Source: Taibaiella sp. (GTDB taxonomy: Bacteria > Bacteroidota > Bacteroidia > Chitinophagales > Chitinophagaceae). From it: 64,000 bases of DNA. Within the stretch, counting starts at the first letter, position 1; each line of letters opens with the position of its first letter. The stretch lies in the NCBI GenBank assembly GCA_016786705.1, contig JAEUVV010000012.1, positions 248,001 through 312,000 on the forward strand, written 5' to 3'. The notes under the pieces are model-generated. The model was not told the DNA's origin and did not search any database. It was given only the letters and a program-made list of their open reading frames with translations. The translations under genes were made by a program, and so were the position numbers. Shown here in pieces: positions 6,833-18,676 of the stretch.

Positions 6833-8830
6833 ATGCAGGGAGAAGACGATTTAAGGGGACTGGCCAAGATAATGGCCTTTATGCGTGCTGTGAGTATTCT
6901 GTTAGTGCTCATGCACCTGTATTGGTACTGCCACAGTTTCTTTATAAACCGTGGCTGGACACTGGAAGTTATCAATAAGATACTATTCAATTTTAATAGG
7001 ACAGCCTCGCTCTTTGAGCACCCCCTATATACAAAAGTATTCGCCGTCCTTTTATTGGCGCTTAGCTGCCTGGGCACCAGGGGCGTGAAGAATGAAAAGA
7101 TTACCTGGGCGAAAATCTATGCTGCATTAGGAGTAGGAATTGCCCTTTTTTTCTTTAATGCCCTTTTACTACAGCTGTCACCGGAGATCGGTATTTTCCT
7201 GTATATCCTTTCCATTTCACTAGGCTACATCGCTTTACTGATGGCCGGAGTATGGATGAGTCGCTTGCTCCGGAACAACCTGATGGATGACGTTTTCAAT
7301 AATGAAAACGAAAGCTTTCAGCAAGAAGCCAAATTAATGGAGAACGAATACTCCGTTAATCTACCGACTAAATTTTACTACAAAAATAAATGGAACGATG
7401 GTTGGGTAAATGTCGTCAACCCTTTTAGAGCCTCGATTGTACTTGGTACTCCCGGCTCGGGAAAATCTTTTGCTATTGTAAATAATTATATCAAGCAACA
7501 TATAGAGAAAGGGTTCTCTATGTATATCTATGATTTCAAGTTTAATGATCTCTCCACCATTGCATACAACCATTTGCTGAAGCACGCGGACAAGTATAAA
7601 GTAAAGCCCCAGTTCTATGTAATCAATTTCGACAATCCACGATATAGTCACCGATGCAATCCGCTAAATGCAGCATTCATGTCGGATATTTCGGACGCCT
7701 ACGAAGCTGCTTACACGATCATGTTGAACCTTAACAAGTCGTGGATCACGAAGCAGGGCGATTTCTTCGTGGATTCACCAATTATATTATTGGCAGCCAT
7801 CATTTGGTATCTAAAAATTTATGAGAATGGGAAGTATTGTACGTTTCCGCATGCAATTGAATTACTTAATAAAAAATATGCAGACGTATTTACAATACTT
7901 ACTTCTTACGCTTCCTTAGAAAATTACCTTTCACCCTTCATGGACGCCTGGCAAGGGGGCGCGCAAGACCAACTACAGGGACAGATCGCATCGGCTAAAA
8001 TCCCACTATCACGAATGATCTCACCACAGTTGTACTGGGTAATGACTGGTGACGATTTTACGCTTGACATCAACAACCCGAAAGAACCTAAAATCCTATG
8101 TGTAGGCAATAACCCGGATCGACAAAATATTTACTCTGCAGCACTGGGTTTATACAATTCAAGAATAGTAAAATTAATCAACAAGAAAGGCCAATTAAAG
8201 AGTTCTGTAATAATAGATGAACTGCCCACTATATATTTCAGGGGACTAGATAATCTCATAGCAACTGCCAGATCAAACAAGGTGTCTGTATGCTTAGGAT
8301 TTCAGGATTTTTCGCAACTGATACGAGATTATGGAGACAAGGAAGCTAAGGTAATTCAGAATACAGTTGGTAATATATTCTCAGGACAGGTTGTAGGTGA
8401 AACAGCAAAAAACCTTTCCGAGCGCTTTGGTAAAATATTACAGCAACGTCAGAGCATGACGATTAACCGCAACGACAAGTCAACTTCAATTAGTACACAG
8501 CTGGATAGTTTGATTCCTGCTTCCAAAATTTCCACGCTCACCCAGGGTATGTTTGTAGGCGCTGTAGCCGATAACTTCGATGAGCGAATCGAACAAAAGA
8601 TCTTTCACGCCGAAATTGTGGTAGATACCGAAAAAGTGGCTTCCGAAACAAAAGCCTATAAGAAGATCCCGCAGATATTATCTTTCAAGGATGAAAATGG
8701 TAATGATAAAATGCAGGAAATCATAGATGCAAACTACCGACAAATAAAGGCTGATATAGCACAGGTAATTGTTAATGAATTAGAACGCATTAAAAATGAT
8801 CCCAATTTGCAGCATTTGGTTAAAAGCTAG
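6833..8830 (+). CDS. mobC: MobC: TraG/VirD4-type conjugation coupling ATPase
   Basis: 665 residues. The N-terminal membrane domain has four hydrophobic segments and the 'YWYCHSF' motif (residues 30-36) of the YWFCY domain found in Bacteroidetes coupling proteins. Walker A GTPGSGKS is at 205-212, Walker B 'SSVIIDELP' is near 460, and the TraM-recognition part ('NKVSVCLGFQDFSQLIRDYG') follows. It docks the relaxase-DNA complex to the secretion channel using ATP, at the inner membrane. It should follow mobB directly but is separated from it by the 4615-6651 cargo. The start ATG is preceded by an A-rich stretch. Confidence 0.93.
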   Translation: MQGEDDLRGLAKIMAFMRAVSILLVLMHLYWYCHSFFINRGWTLEVINKILFNFNRTASLFEHPLYTKVFAVLLLALSCLGTRGVKNEKITWAKIYAALGVGIALFFFNALLLQLSPEIGIFLYILSISLGYIALLMAGVWMSRLLRNNLMDDVFNNENESFQQEAKLMENEYSVNLPTKFYYKNKWNDGWVNVVNPFRASIVLGTPGSGKSFAIVNNYIKQHIEKGFSMYIYDFKFNDLSTIAYNHLLKHADKYKVKPQFYVINFDNPRYSHRCNPLNAAFMSDISDAYEAAYTIMLNLNKSWITKQGDFFVDSPIILLAAIIWYLKIYENGKYCTFPHAIELLNKKYADVFTILTSYASLENYLSPFMDAWQGGAQDQLQGQIASAKIPLSRMISPQLYWVMTGDDFTLDINNPKEPKILCVGNNPDRQNIYSAALGLYNSRIVKLINKKGQLKSSVIIDELPTIYFRGLDNLIATARSNKVSVCLGFQDFSQLIRDYGDKEAKVIQNTVGNIFSGQVVGETAKNLSERFGKILQQRQSMTINRNDKSTSISTQLDSLIPASKISTLTQGMFVGAVADNFDERIEQKIFHAEIVVDTEKVASETKAYKKIPQILSFKDENGNDKMQEIIDANYRQIKADIAQVIVNELERIKNDPNLQHLVKS

Positions 8831-8851
8831 TTTTCGAAAAAACTATTTTTT
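8828..8851 (+). terminator. Terminator overlapping the mobC stop codon
   Basis: TAGTTTT (8828-8834), loop CGAA, AAAACTA (8839-8845), then TTTTTT. The stem includes the mobC stop codon and overlaps the end of the convergent downstream gene. Confidence 0.6.
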
Positions 8852-10114
8852 CATACGACTTAGCATTTCTTTTCCTCTATTCATAGTTACCGGATATGCT
8901 AATTCAGGATTGGCAATAGCTTTAAGGTAGTATTGTTCTGCAATTATGGGGTGACCATCAATAAGATTTGTATAGCCCAACATCTCCAAGATAAAATTGT
9001 TCAACTTTGGATTTGTAGGTTGCTCTTGTATCAAAGCATTGAGCAATCTTTTGGCAGCACCCAGCCGGAGATCTTGCACTATTTGTATTTCATACCCTTT
9101 GGGTATGCTAAACCAGTAATCCCACATGCCACCATGACTATATTTATTCCAGCTATCTTTGATCAACTGAAGTCCCACTTCCAACAATGCTTCATCTAAC
9201 TTGGGATTGACTGTACTCATATTTTTCCGATCTAAAAGATATTTATCAACTGTGGCATCAACGCCATTCTTAGTCATTTCATTGATAATAGATTCTTTAA
9301 GATATAGGTTGTGATTCCTGGAAAATTCCTCATAAGCAAACGAAGGTTGAAAATGGTCTGCAAGGTTTTCAATTCGGTATCCTTTCTTTAATTCTGCTTT
9401 AACGTCAATTTTATAAGCAGTTGTATAATCATGGTAGAGATAGACATAAATAATACCCCGCTTTAAATCACAGATTGTAGAATATAAAGTGGTTAATTTC
9501 GCCCCCTCTTGATGGGTTTTATCCAAAATTCCTTTTAGAAATTCAACGCTATTCTCTTTAGAATAAAGTAGTGCCTCATTCACGATTTCCGGCCTTCTAC
9601 AAGAAAGAGTTCCGTTTATCATATTACAATTAGCATTGACTTGAAAATCACCTTCTTTTTCAACAATACCTTTTGGGTTGACCAATATAGAGTTGCCTTC
9701 CTTATCGGCTAATAAAACCTGTGAAGCAGAATTGTAATCATACTTATTGAGAATAGCCCGGGCTTCGGCTACATTCTTGCACTTCCCAAGAACCTCCCAC
9801 ATCAAAAAACCCTGAAAAGGGTTGTCCAACTTTAGTTTACTGATATCATAACTGGCCGCTGCGAAATCAAAAAACAAACCATGTTCATTCATAGCGGCAG
9901 CAACCTGCATATCGGGGCCACCGAAGCAGATTGATCCATACCTTTCATCAGTAGATGGATTGTACCATATTCGCGTGAAAGGAGTGTTATCGTCTTCATT
10001 TGCTGCTACAAACACCTCACCATTTCTAAAACAAGAGAAAATGGTGCAAGCTTTGATCTCAAAGGGATCTATAGAAAGAAGACTGATTAACAATAAGATG
10101 AAGGGCTTTAGCAT
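8843..10114 (-). CDS. Secreted Ntn-hydrolase, linear amide C-N hydrolase-like
   Basis: 423 residues with a signal peptide (residues 1-22) whose likely cleavage falls immediately before Cys in 'KACTIFSCF'. This would expose an N-terminal Cys nucleophile, as in the choloylglycine hydrolase / acyl-CoA:6-APA acyltransferase families of Ntn hydrolases. 'VFVAANEDDNTPF' and 'PDMQVAAAMNEHGLFFDF' match the strands that follow the nucleophile there. The C-terminal 90 residues look helical (TPR-like). Substrate unknown: amide or N-acyl bonds of bile-salt-like, peptide or N-acyl-homoserine-type molecules are all possible. It is a cargo gene, convergent with mobC and not needed for conjugation. Confidence 0.7.
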   Translation of the reverse strand: MLKPFILLLISLLSIDPFEIKACTIFSCFRNGEVFVAANEDDNTPFTRIWYNPSTDERYGSICFGGPDMQVAAAMNEHGLFFDFAAASYDISKLKLDNPFQGFLMWEVLGKCKNVAEARAILNKYDYNSASQVLLADKEGNSILVNPKGIVEKEGDFQVNANCNMINGTLSCRRPEIVNEALLYSKENSVEFLKGILDKTHQEGAKLTTLYSTICDLKRGIIYVYLYHDYTTAYKIDVKAELKKGYRIENLADHFQPSFAYEEFSRNHNLYLKESIINEMTKNGVDATVDKYLLDRKNMSTVNPKLDEALLEVGLQLIKDSWNKYSHGGMWDYWFSIPKGYEIQIVQDLRLGAAKRLLNALIQEQPTNPKLNNFILEMLGYTNLIDGHPIIAEQYYLKAIANPELAYPVTMNRGKEMLSRMKK

Positions 10115-10207
10115 TATCGAAAGTTTTAACCAATACTACGAATTAATTGGTGGATTAATATAATATATATATCAAGTTTAACAGATCCAGAAAATAAGGA
10201 CTAAAAA

Positions 10208-13200
10208 TTACAACAGCCCCCTCGGCAAATGAACACCTTTTGTTCGTACAATACTTTCCGATTCTTTGACCGTAGCCTGCTGGTTTTCTTCGCCATCTAA
10301 AGACTCCGTTTCGGATGAAAGGGACAGAAGTATTTTTCTTTCGACACCAGCAAGCTCCGTTTTAAGCTCACTCAAACGGGCTTCCTTTGACCAGGTGCCG
10401 TTAACCAGCTCTTCTAATACCGGAAGGTCCTTTTTAAGCCCTTCAATACTTCTTTCTTCCTCCTCAATATATCCCGGCAACTTTTCCAATGCCCGGAGGA
10501 AATTTAAGGCCGCAGTTTCAGGATCTTTTGCCATAATACCATTATTGAAAGAATACTTAATCTCACTGTCGCCCATAACAAAAAAGCGATTGTCTTTATC
10601 AATGGTTGTCCTTTCTCCTTTCGGGATTTCTGTTCTTACCAACAACGGAAACCCATACAGGTTACCGATGCTTTCATAACCCTCAATACAATGAGTATCC
10701 CTTGATAAATCATTTAGCTTCGCTCCTATTTGTTTATTATCGGCATTTGCTGGAAGATCATTTAAGACAATTTTATTTACGATAGCGCCATCAGGGTGAC
10801 GTTGAACCCGTTCTTGTAATACCTTCCAATCTTGTTGGTATCGGTTTAATCGATTGCTAGCCGTTTCAATGGCAATGGCTAACCCTTCAAGCTTTGATTT
10901 GGAACTCGATTTTGATCGGTTGAATGCCTGCTTTTCACTTTCCAATCCCGCTAACTGTTTTTCAATCTTTGCCTTTTCCAGTAGATCTGTGTTTCCGGAA
11001 AGTATAGCAACATATTCCGAAAAATTCATGCCTGATTGCTCATCCATACTCCCTTCATCTATGATACGTTTACCCAGACTATTTGATTTTAACTGATCAA
11101 TAAAAAATTGTTTGTTGTACAATAAATTGAATTTGTAGCTATCCAGCGATTTCTCTACAGCATAAATAATTACATCCACAGTATTGTTGGCAAAGAACTT
11201 CGCAATCTCATTTCCTTTGCGGATAGCACGGCCATCCCGTTGGGCTAAATCGCTGGGTCGCCAGGGTGTGTCCAAATGATGAATGGCTACTGCTCTTTTT
11301 TGTGCATTAACCCCCGTCCCTAACATACTGGTCGAACCAAATAGAACGCGGATCTTACCATCGTTCATGGCCTTAATAAGCGCCTTACGTTGCTTATCGC
11401 TTTTGGCCTCATGAATAAAACGTATCTCATGCGCAGGAATACCGTGATCTTCGACCAGCTTGCGCTTAATTTCTGTATAAATATTCCATTGCCCTGGTTT
11501 ATAGGTTCCCAGATCAGAGAAAACAAACTGGGTGCCCTTTTGAGCATTAAACTTTTTATAATATTTTGCGATGTTAGAAGCACAATGCGTAGCCTTATTA
11601 CCGGGATGATCTTCATATTGACCATTAACCAGCCGCATATCCAGCGACATCTTGCGAGCGAAGTCCGTCGCTATAAGCATTTTTGCTTTCTCTTCGCTAT
11701 CGCTAAGGGGCTCTCTCCCCAAAAGTGTTGCATCACCGTTAACAGCAAACAACATCAATTTCCCAATGAATTCGTCCTGATCAGGTGTTGGAGGAATATG
11801 ATATAAGATCTCATTCTTTACAGGCCGGTCAATACCAATATCCTTGGCTGTACGATAATCCGTTATCTCAGCATAGAACTGTGCAAGCTCCGGCACTTTA
11901 ATAAAATAACGGAAGCGCTCTTTGGCTATAATGTTGTTGGCAACCGAAAATTCATAGTCAACTGATTTCCGCGCATATATCGCTGCCCAGGCATCAAAAC
12001 TGTTGATTCCCTGTTTTTCCAATGCCCGAGGCCGGAGGTATTTAAACAGGAGGTATAATTCCGTTAAGGAATTACTGATTGTAGTACCAGAAAGAAAGGT
12101 AGCGCCCATATCCGCATCAATCCGCTTCTGAATAGTACGGATGGCAAAGAGTAGGTTCATTGCTTTTTGGCTGCCTTCCAAATTCCCTAACCCGGCAACA
12201 CGATCATGCCTAGTGTTGAACATCAAATTTTTAAACTGGTGGCTTTCATCAACAAACAGGTGATCAATCCCCATCATCTTAAAATCAACCACATCATCTT
12301 TCCGGTTCGCAATATCATATTCAAGCGTTTTTAATTTAACCTCCAGATTATCTCGCCGCTTTTCGGCACCGACCAACATACGGCGGTTAACTTCCTTCCC
12401 CTGGGCTTTTAATGCTTCAAGGTTATGATATACACTATCCAGCTCTACTTGAAGAATTTCTTGCTGTATCTCCGGGGATTGAGGAATCATGCCGAATTGC
12501 TCATGCGTCAGGATAACACAGTCCCAGTCATTGTTTTTAATATCACCAAAAATCCTTTGCCGCTTTTGTGGGGTAAAATCATCCTTGCCCGGATAGAGTA
12601 TTTTGGCATGAGGATAAGAAGTACGGTAGGTTTCTGCTATTTCATGTACATTGCTTTTTAAGGCAATAATCATAGGTTTGTGGGCCATTCCCAGTCGTTT
12701 CATTTCCTGGGCACCAGTACACATAATCAGTGTCTTGCCGGCTCCAACTTCATGATCACAAATAGCGCCATTATTCAGCTTGATCATCCAGACGGCATCT
12801 TTCTGACTGCTGTATAAGTCATCAATACCTAATGCTCTACGATCCAGTCCCGGAAACTCCTGATGGATACCATTGTAATTTGGTCGAACAAAGCAATTAA
12901 AGGTATCATTATACTGATCGGTAAGCCGCTGCTTAAATTCATAGCTTTGCGCATGCAGCCATTCGATAAAGGCAGAACGGATTTCGTCAATCTTAGTATT
13001 AGCCATTTGTATGGCTTCCATATCCATGACTTTGTATTCCTTGTCCCCGTCTACTATAGTCTTTTTGATATTCGGAGTAGTATTGACTAAGGCATTCTTC
13101 AATAAGGAAATTCCATCAAGAGTTCTCCGCTCGCCCTTTACAGCATATTTCTCCCGTATAATTAAGTTTTTGCTTGGACAGGCCACAGCAAAGTCATCCG

Positions 13201-15652
13201 TACTTTCGGAATAGCTAACCTTTACCTCCGTTTCAAATAAAGAGGTGGCAAAACGGGAATAGATTTCGGTAGGTATCCATCGCTCTCCCAGGTTAAAATC
13301 AAGTTCTTCAAAGTCTATTTTATTGGGCCTTGCACGAAGCAAAGCGTTATAGCTATCTAAAGCTTCAACCTCTATTTCCGGAGCTAGGTCGTCATGAGCA
13401 TCCAAATATGCTTTAACGGCCTTGGCTTTTTCTACCACATTTCCCGCAAGCCAGCGTTCGCTAACTTCATATTCCAATCGAAGAGGGTTATAATAGATTC
13501 TGCCGTCTAATTCGGCCGTAAGCTGATCCCAGGGCAGTCCGCTTATCTCAGACATATAGTCAAGATCAACACGTCCATATTTATTCAGAGAAGCGGCTAA
13601 AGCTTCATCAGGGTTGTCTGTGGCAATAGTAATAGTGGAGAAACTAACGGGATGATTGAAAATATCAGCTTTATGCACAACGCCACCGATAACACGTTCC
13701 AGGTAAGGAATTTCCTTACCTGCACTGTCTGTCTTTATGAGCTTGATATTATCCGCACTGTTCAGGTTGCCAAACCGTTTTACAAAAGCGTCATATAATT
13801 CATTAAGAACTTTCCGCTCTTCCGCGAATTCCCGGTGCTGGGTAGCTTCCTTATGATAAAGATCATGATAGGTATCCCGCAGTTTAATATAGACTTCCGC
13901 TTTTTCCTTTTGAAGTGGGGGTAACTGCAAAGGTTGGAAATAGGCATCGCCTTCTTTTGTATCGACTTGCTGTAAATGGCCTATCCAGCCTTTATCTATG
14001 GCCAGGCAATCATTTCGGTGAAAGGAATAAATGTTACCAGTGTACACTCCTGCTGTTGGAATAGGAGGAACAATTGCCTCGACTGTATTTTCCGAATCTG
14101 AATCGGTAATGGAAGAAAATAAATCACCTACATTTCCTGTTTTTTTTGGAAGACTTTTATTTTCCTTGCTGCCCACGCTATTTTTCCCTGTTGGCAGATA
14201 GGAATCAGGTGGAAAGCTACTAAACAGATCGGTCTGCAAACCTTTAGTATTTCTTATAGATTTGCTATTACTTCTTTTAGCCCTGGCCTTTTTAGTGGAA
14301 CGGGATAAGGCGGTCACAGAACCTGCATTATTTTCGTATAGATCGAATAGAGTTAGCTGCTTCAACTCCTGATTACCAGTAACAGCGTTAACAGAGGAGG
14401 CAGTAAAACTATCAGAAGGAATAATTACGGGTATTACTACCTCCTGTATAACAAGAGGATCAGGCTGATTTTCAATTACGGTTTCCCTATTTGAAATCCA
14501 ATAATATAAGTCATGACTAAAATGCTTTCCAAAGTCTTCTGAAAGCATTTGCTTTAAATCTTTGGCAATACCGACAACACCATCCCCATGTTCATATACC
14601 CAGGCCGGCTTCCCGTACATATTGGTCCCGATATGGAGAGAGGTATGGACTACACGGTTCAGGTTAGCAAACAGCGAACTGTTCACTACACCATCTGATT
14701 GCTGATAAGAACTGCAAAAAAGGTTATCCAGTTCTGTCAACTGATTTTTACCTGCATTTTTTTGAAGTATGATTAAATCACTCCCTACTTCTGTACCGGC
14801 ATAATCCGTAAACAGGTTATTAGGCAAACGGATAGCAGAAATAAGATCGGCATTTGCTATCAGTGAACGACGAATGGATTCATTAGCAGCACTATTCAAT
14901 ACACCTTGTGAAATAATAAATGCCATTATGCCGCCATCCCGCAGGGTATCAATACCTTTAAGAAAAAAATAGTTATGAATACTTCGCGCAGCCTTTATTC
15001 TCGCAGGATCTTTGCCACGGGAATAAGACAAATCAAACACCGAAGTATCCCCAAAAGGAATATTACTGGCGACTACATCAAAGCTATTAAGTTCTTGACC
15101 GGGAATATCTTCGAAGCCACGAACTTGAATATTATTTCCTGGATAAATATGTTTCAAGATTTTCCCTGTAAGCAGGTCTTTTTCATAGGCTCTAATATCT
15201 CGGATCGGACCATTTGATTCTTGGAACGACTCGATAAAAGAGCCTATCCCAGCAGAAGGTTCGAGGAACTTATTAATTTGAATACCGTTGTTTTTTAAAG
15301 CAAACGATATAGCATCAATAATTTCGGGAGGCGTATAAAAAGCCGTAAGGACAGAACTTTTCATACTGTCCACATACCTCCTATATTGTTGTTCATCCGA
15401 AGAATAGTCCCGAAGTAATTGATGTAAAACTTTTGTAGGATTAAACAGGCTTCTTTCAGACTTACTCCAGGAGTCGATATCCGAATCCTTTTCAATAGGA
15501 TTCAGCACGAACTTTAGCCCGCCGAAACCCTTATACTGCATCAACTGCTGTCTTTCACCTACGGTAGCCTCCCGGCCTTCTTTTTCCAGTTGAAATGCAA
15601 TTTGTAAGGACTTTATATTTTGTTGTAGGTGAAAACGCTTATCAAAGCCCAT
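10208..15652 (-). CDS. Giant N6-DNA methylase / SNF2-type helicase fusion of the ICE
   Basis: 1814 residues. N-terminal adenine-methylase fold: SAM motif 'EPSAGIGSF' at 131-139, and 'ASNIPFGD' at 195-202, an NIPF variant of the (N/D)PPY catalytic motif. Superfamily 2 helicase: Walker A-like 'HEVGAGKT' near 970, a DESH box ('LFVDESHQF') near 1134, and the motif VI region '[10 protein letters not shown]' near 1476. The C-terminus is coiled coil. Such methylase-helicase giants are typical of CTnDOT-like elements and are thought to protect or remodel incoming element DNA (inference). Its start overlaps the DUF1896 gene by 11 bases, so the two are co-translated. The whole frame is intact. Confidence 0.88.
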   Translation of the reverse strand: MGFDKRFHLQQNIKSLQIAFQLEKEGREATVGERQQLMQYKGFGGLKFVLNPIEKDSDIDSWSKSERSLFNPTKVLHQLLRDYSSDEQQYRRYVDSMKSSVLTAFYTPPEIIDAISFALKNNGIQINKFLEPSAGIGSFIESFQESNGPIRDIRAYEKDLLTGKILKHIYPGNNIQVRGFEDIPGQELNSFDVVASNIPFGDTSVFDLSYSRGKDPARIKAARSIHNYFFLKGIDTLRDGGIMAFIISQGVLNSAANESIRRSLIANADLISAIRLPNNLFTDYAGTEVGSDLIILQKNAGKNQLTELDNLFCSSYQQSDGVVNSSLFANLNRVVHTSLHIGTNMYGKPAWVYEHGDGVVGIAKDLKQMLSEDFGKHFSHDLYYWISNRETVIENQPDPLVIQEVVIPVIIPSDSFTASSVNAVTGNQELKQLTLFDLYENNAGSVTALSRSTKKARAKRSNSKSIRNTKGLQTDLFSSFPPDSYLPTGKNSVGSKENKSLPKKTGNVGDLFSSITDSDSENTVEAIVPPIPTAGVYTGNIYSFHRNDCLAIDKGWIGHLQQVDTKEGDAYFQPLQLPPLQKEKAEVYIKLRDTYHDLYHKEATQHREFAEERKVLNELYDAFVKRFGNLNSADNIKLIKTDSAGKEIPYLERVIGGVVHKADIFNHPVSFSTITIATDNPDEALAASLNKYGRVDLDYMSEISGLPWDQLTAELDGRIYYNPLRLEYEVSERWLAGNVVEKAKAVKAYLDAHDDLAPEIEVEALDSYNALLRARPNKIDFEELDFNLGERWIPTEIYSRFATSLFETEVKVSYSESTDDFAVACPSKNLIIREKYAVKGERRTLDGISLLKNALVNTTPNIKKTIVDGDKEYKVMDMEAIQMANTKIDEIRSAFIEWLHAQSYEFKQRLTDQYNDTFNCFVRPNYNGIHQEFPGLDRRALGIDDLYSSQKDAVWMIKLNNGAICDHEVGAGKTLIMCTGAQEMKRLGMAHKPMIIALKSNVHEIAETYRTSYPHAKILYPGKDDFTPQKRQRIFGDIKNNDWDCVILTHEQFGMIPQSPEIQQEILQVELDSVYHNLEALKAQGKEVNRRMLVGAEKRRDNLEVKLKTLEYDIANRKDDVVDFKMMGIDHLFVDESHQFKNLMFNTRHDRVAGLGNLEGSQKAMNLLFAIRTIQKRIDADMGATFLSGTTISNSLTELYLLFKYLRPRALEKQGINSFDAWAAIYARKSVDYEFSVANNIIAKERFRYFIKVPELAQFYAEITDYRTAKDIGIDRPVKNEILYHIPPTPDQDEFIGKLMLFAVNGDATLLGREPLSDSEEKAKMLIATDFARKMSLDMRLVNGQYEDHPGNKATHCASNIAKYYKKFNAQKGTQFVFSDLGTYKPGQWNIYTEIKRKLVEDHGIPAHEIRFIHEAKSDKQRKALIKAMNDGKIRVLFGSTSMLGTGVNAQKRAVAIHHLDTPWRPSDLAQRDGRAIRKGNEIAKFFANNTVDVIIYAVEKSLDSYKFNLLYNKQFFIDQLKSNSLGKRIIDEGSMDEQSGMNFSEYVAILSGNTDLLEKAKIEKQLAGLESEKQAFNRSKSSSKSKLEGLAIAIETASNRLNRYQQDWKVLQERVQRHPDGAIVNKIVLNDLPANADNKQIGAKLNDLSRDTHCIEGYESIGNLYGFPLLVRTEIPKGERTTIDKDNRFFVMGDSEIKYSFNNGIMAKDPETAALNFLRALEKLPGYIEEEERSIEGLKKDLPVLEELVNGTWSKEARLSELKTELAGVERKILLSLSSETESLDGEENQQATVKESESIVRTKGVHLPRGLL

Positions 15653-16076
15653 TCTCCCTAATCCATAGCGCTAAAGTGCCCGTCAGTTCTGTGTAGAGTT
15701 TGTCGAATTCATAGCTATAAGCAAAATCATCGACCAGTTCATAGTTTGCGAATATCAGTTCACAAATAGGAAGCATTTTTAAAGCGAATGGGCGCAGTTC
15801 CTCGTCTGCCATTAGCGTATCAAACTCATTACAGACAACCTGAAAGATGGTATCGAATTTGGAGAAATGAAAGCCTTCGAACAGAACCTCATTGGCTAAC
15901 CTATTGCATTCATCAATTGGATAGCCGGTACGAAAGGCATCTTCATAGGCCGTGGCAGCTAAATCGGACCGCTGAACAATAAATTTTTGATCGGTAGATT
16001 TTTCGGGGAAACTGGTATTTAATAGTTCCTGTAGCCGTAATTCGAAATACGACAGTTCACTCTGTTGTTTGCTCAT
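15642..16076 (-). CDS. DUF1896 family protein
   Basis: 144 residues from ATG 16076; the frame could begin at a TTG at 16100, which is less likely. '[19 protein letters not shown]' at the start and '[37 protein letters not shown]' are the DUF1896 pattern of Bacteroidetes conjugative elements. Wholly helical, soluble, acidic. It is coupled by an 11-base overlap to the methylase-helicase gene, as in many related elements, so the two probably act together; the role is unknown. Confidence 0.8.
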   Translation of the reverse strand: MSKQQSELSYFELRLQELLNTSFPEKSTDQKFIVQRSDLAATAYEDAFRTGYPIDECNRLANEVLFEGFHFSKFDTIFQVVCNEFDTLMADEELRPFALKMLPICELIFANYELVDDFAYSYEFDKLYTELTGTLALWIRENGL

Positions 16077-16251
16077 ATCCTCGACATTTTTAGTAAGCAA
16101 CTAAAATATCATTGATAAAGTCTGGCAGTCTAAATGTGGAATTGTATTGCTTTTAATGGCAGATATTGGCTTGTACAAGAACTTCGATTGCTTTAACTTG
16201 CAGTTTGGATAGAAGACTATCTAATATTTTCCAATAAAATCATTACTAAAA

Positions 16252-18633
16252 ATGGCAATAGGAATAAATCAGACCGTATCCCCAATTAAATTTTGTTTTT
16301 TGATTGAACCAAATTCAGAGATGAAATTTGATAGGGCGATTAAACTTGCATTTTCAATTTGGGGCGGAATTTTCAGTCCTATATTGCCACTTTATTCAGA
16401 ATTACCACATAAGTACAAAAAAGAATATGATGTAGAAGTTGATACTTATACTTACTATAAAAACACATTAGACAACTTTGATCCCGACGTTGTGCTTTAC
16501 GACCAGGGATTGGATGACAAATTCATTAAAACATTTATCGGAGATAGAACTTTATTGACAAGTGAAGAGTTTCAAAATGACTTGGAAAAAGATGAACTCC
16601 GATACGGTATAAGTATTTTGGAAATAATGTCTAATATCATCAATACAGAATTTAAGTATGTTAGAAATGATGATCTTAAATTATCTATTCCTATATTAGA
16701 ATGCTCAAACATTTTTTTAAAAAGCTTTATTGGCTGTTTTATAGATAACCTTCAAAGCAAAATAGTCAACGAATTAAACGAAAGAACATATTTTGAGCAG
16801 CCGGAAATTAACTACAACAACATTAATAATTACTTCCCAAGAGAAAATATTAGTACTATAGATATCAACTTGCAAGAAATAATCACTTATAATGAAAGGC
16901 GCTGGTTGAATGAGGGGGGAATATATTTTCTAAATGAAACAAGGTTAAACGATATAATAAATTTTTGGAATCTTCGTGCACTTGGCTGGAATATAATCCC
17001 TATACCTATTAGCCAAATAGATAACGAATATTTTACTGGTTTAATAGAAAGGTTTTGTAAGTCACAATTGGCGGAATCAGAATATCCTTCATTTATAAAT
17101 GTTTTATCTAATTTTATAAATGATGTATTTATTACCAAGGACATTGAGAGGAAACTCTACGAAATAAAAAATAAAATAGAGGGTAATTTCCATTTTATAT
17201 TTAGGGATTGGTTTCCCAGATTTTGGGCGGGTGATAGATCAATTTTAGATGCAGATAACGCATTGTGTGAAAAAACGCAAATAACTGCTACATATTCACA
17301 GGTTGAACTCCAAGATAATAATGTAAAGTTCAAGGCAGAGAATATACCATTCAAACTTAATAACGATTTTAATTTAATTGCGTCACATAAAATCAATCTT
17401 ACATTTAGTTATTCTGATAAATATTTGAAGGATGCTGGGTTAGTTTATGGAATAGATACAATTGATTGGACTAAGTTAACACAGTCGTTTGATTTTGGGA
17501 AGTGGCGACTTTCTAGAGCAGGTACTAATTATTATGTTAGAGGAGAAAATGATGAAGTATATTTTTGTATACCCAAAGCAGAAGATTTTTTCAAAGTGTT
17601 TTTTTTAAAAAGTGGGAATAGATTGAATCAAACTTCAAGTGGCCGTTTGGCAAATGAAGTATTGAAAAATATGGGCGGTATTTATGGCTTTTACATCTTA
17701 AAAAATAAATCCTTGCTTAAAATATTTGATTTGATTGAGGATGGTAAAACTGTTTCTCATGCAAAAATAGTTGGAGAAATTAAAGCTAGTTTAAGAACAA
17801 ACAAAAATGAACGAATAAACTCTTATATTCAAACGTTAATAGAAAATAAAATAATAGAATTCGGTTCAATTTTACAATGTGAGATTTGTCATCAACACTC
17901 TTTTTACCTTCTTTCGGAATTAAAGGAGATAATGAATTGCGCCGCCTGTAGAAATAACTTCAATCTACCTATGCACCACCCATCAGCAATAAAGTGGGGG
18001 TACCGAGGAATTGGCCCGTTTAGCAAAAACAATAAGGTCGGGGGTATATTAGCCGTTTTTTTAACAATAAAAATATTGTACAAAGAATTTTCACAACTTT
18101 GGGGGAATATATCGACACTCATTGGCTTTGAACTTATAAAAAACAAAAAAACAAAAGAAATTGATCTTGCAATAATGCTTCAAGAAAAAAATAAAGAGAA
18201 TATTACTCCGGATTTATTTTTTTGCGAATGTAAGACATATAACAATTTTACTAAAGTAGATGCTGACAGAATGATTGAAATTGGGACTGAATTTCCGAAT
18301 TCAATATTGACATTTGCAACTTTAAATGACGAGCTGACAGAAAATGAAAAAAATGAAATTTTGAGAGTTGTAAATCATTTTAGGACAGGTATTGGTAATA
18401 GGCCAACAAATCCCGTTTTTATATTAACAGCAAAGGAATTACTCCCAAATGATTTTTCGAGACCTTTTTTAGAGTACGAAAAGGATGCTAAATTATACAC
18501 CCACGCTGATAGAATTGGGAATTTATGTGATCTATCTGTTAGAAAACATTTAAATATTAGATCTTGGCAAGAATTAAGAAATGAACTATTTGAAGAATTA
18601 AAAAATCAACATAAAAAGAAGAAAGAGAACTGA
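16252..18633 (+). CDS. Large AT-rich protein with zinc-knuckle-like and PD-(D/E)XK-like nuclease region
   Basis: 793 residues, no signal peptide. The N-terminal part opens with 'CFLIEPNSEMKFDRAIKLAF' followed by WGG and 'PILPLY'. Near residues 542-565 two Cys pairs (CEIC and CAAC) form a zinc-ribbon-like site. From 625 on, Glu627, Asp638 and 'PDLFFCECKTY' (Asp654, Glu659, Lys661) fit the restriction-endonuclease-like (PD-(D/E)XK) pattern. This points to a DNA- or RNA-cleaving single-gene system, possibly phage defence; function is inferred. The gene is far more AT-rich than the flanking ICE backbone, is on the opposite strand to both neighbours, and ends in a hairpin shared with topB, so it is likely inserted cargo. 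Confidence 0.6.
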   Translation: MAIGINQTVSPIKFCFLIEPNSEMKFDRAIKLAFSIWGGIFSPILPLYSELPHKYKKEYDVEVDTYTYYKNTLDNFDPDVVLYDQGLDDKFIKTFIGDRTLLTSEEFQNDLEKDELRYGISILEIMSNIINTEFKYVRNDDLKLSIPILECSNIFLKSFIGCFIDNLQSKIVNELNERTYFEQPEINYNNINNYFPRENISTIDINLQEIITYNERRWLNEGGIYFLNETRLNDIINFWNLRALGWNIIPIPISQIDNEYFTGLIERFCKSQLAESEYPSFINVLSNFINDVFITKDIERKLYEIKNKIEGNFHFIFRDWFPRFWAGDRSILDADNALCEKTQITATYSQVELQDNNVKFKAENIPFKLNNDFNLIASHKINLTFSYSDKYLKDAGLVYGIDTIDWTKLTQSFDFGKWRLSRAGTNYYVRGENDEVYFCIPKAEDFFKVFFLKSGNRLNQTSSGRLANEVLKNMGGIYGFYILKNKSLLKIFDLIEDGKTVSHAKIVGEIKASLRTNKNERINSYIQTLIENKIIEFGSILQCEICHQHSFYLLSELKEIMNCAACRNNFNLPMHHPSAIKWGYRGIGPFSKNNKVGGILAVFLTIKILYKEFSQLWGNISTLIGFELIKNKKTKEIDLAIMLQEKNKENITPDLFFCECKTYNNFTKVDADRMIEIGTEFPNSILTFATLNDELTENEKNEILRVVNHFRTGIGNRPTNPVFILTAKELLPNDFSRPFLEYEKDAKLYTHADRIGNLCDLSVRKHLNIRSWQELRNELFEELKNQHKKKKEN

Positions 18634-18640
18634 AATAATC

Positions 18641-18664
18641 AGCCCTTAGATTTACCTAAGGGCT
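18641..18664. terminator. Bidirectional hairpin between convergent genes
   Basis: AGCCCTTAG (18641-18649) pairs perfectly with CTAAGGGCT (18656-18664) around ATTTAC, eight bases after the 793-residue protein's stop and 12 bases before the topB end. Confidence 0.55.
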
Positions 18665-18676
18665 GCTCTATTACAA

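Noticed and set aside
11390..11806. 138-codon plus-strand frame inside the methylase-helicase gene
   Set aside because: It is a shadow of the intact 1814-residue gene whose helicase motifs occupy this stretch.
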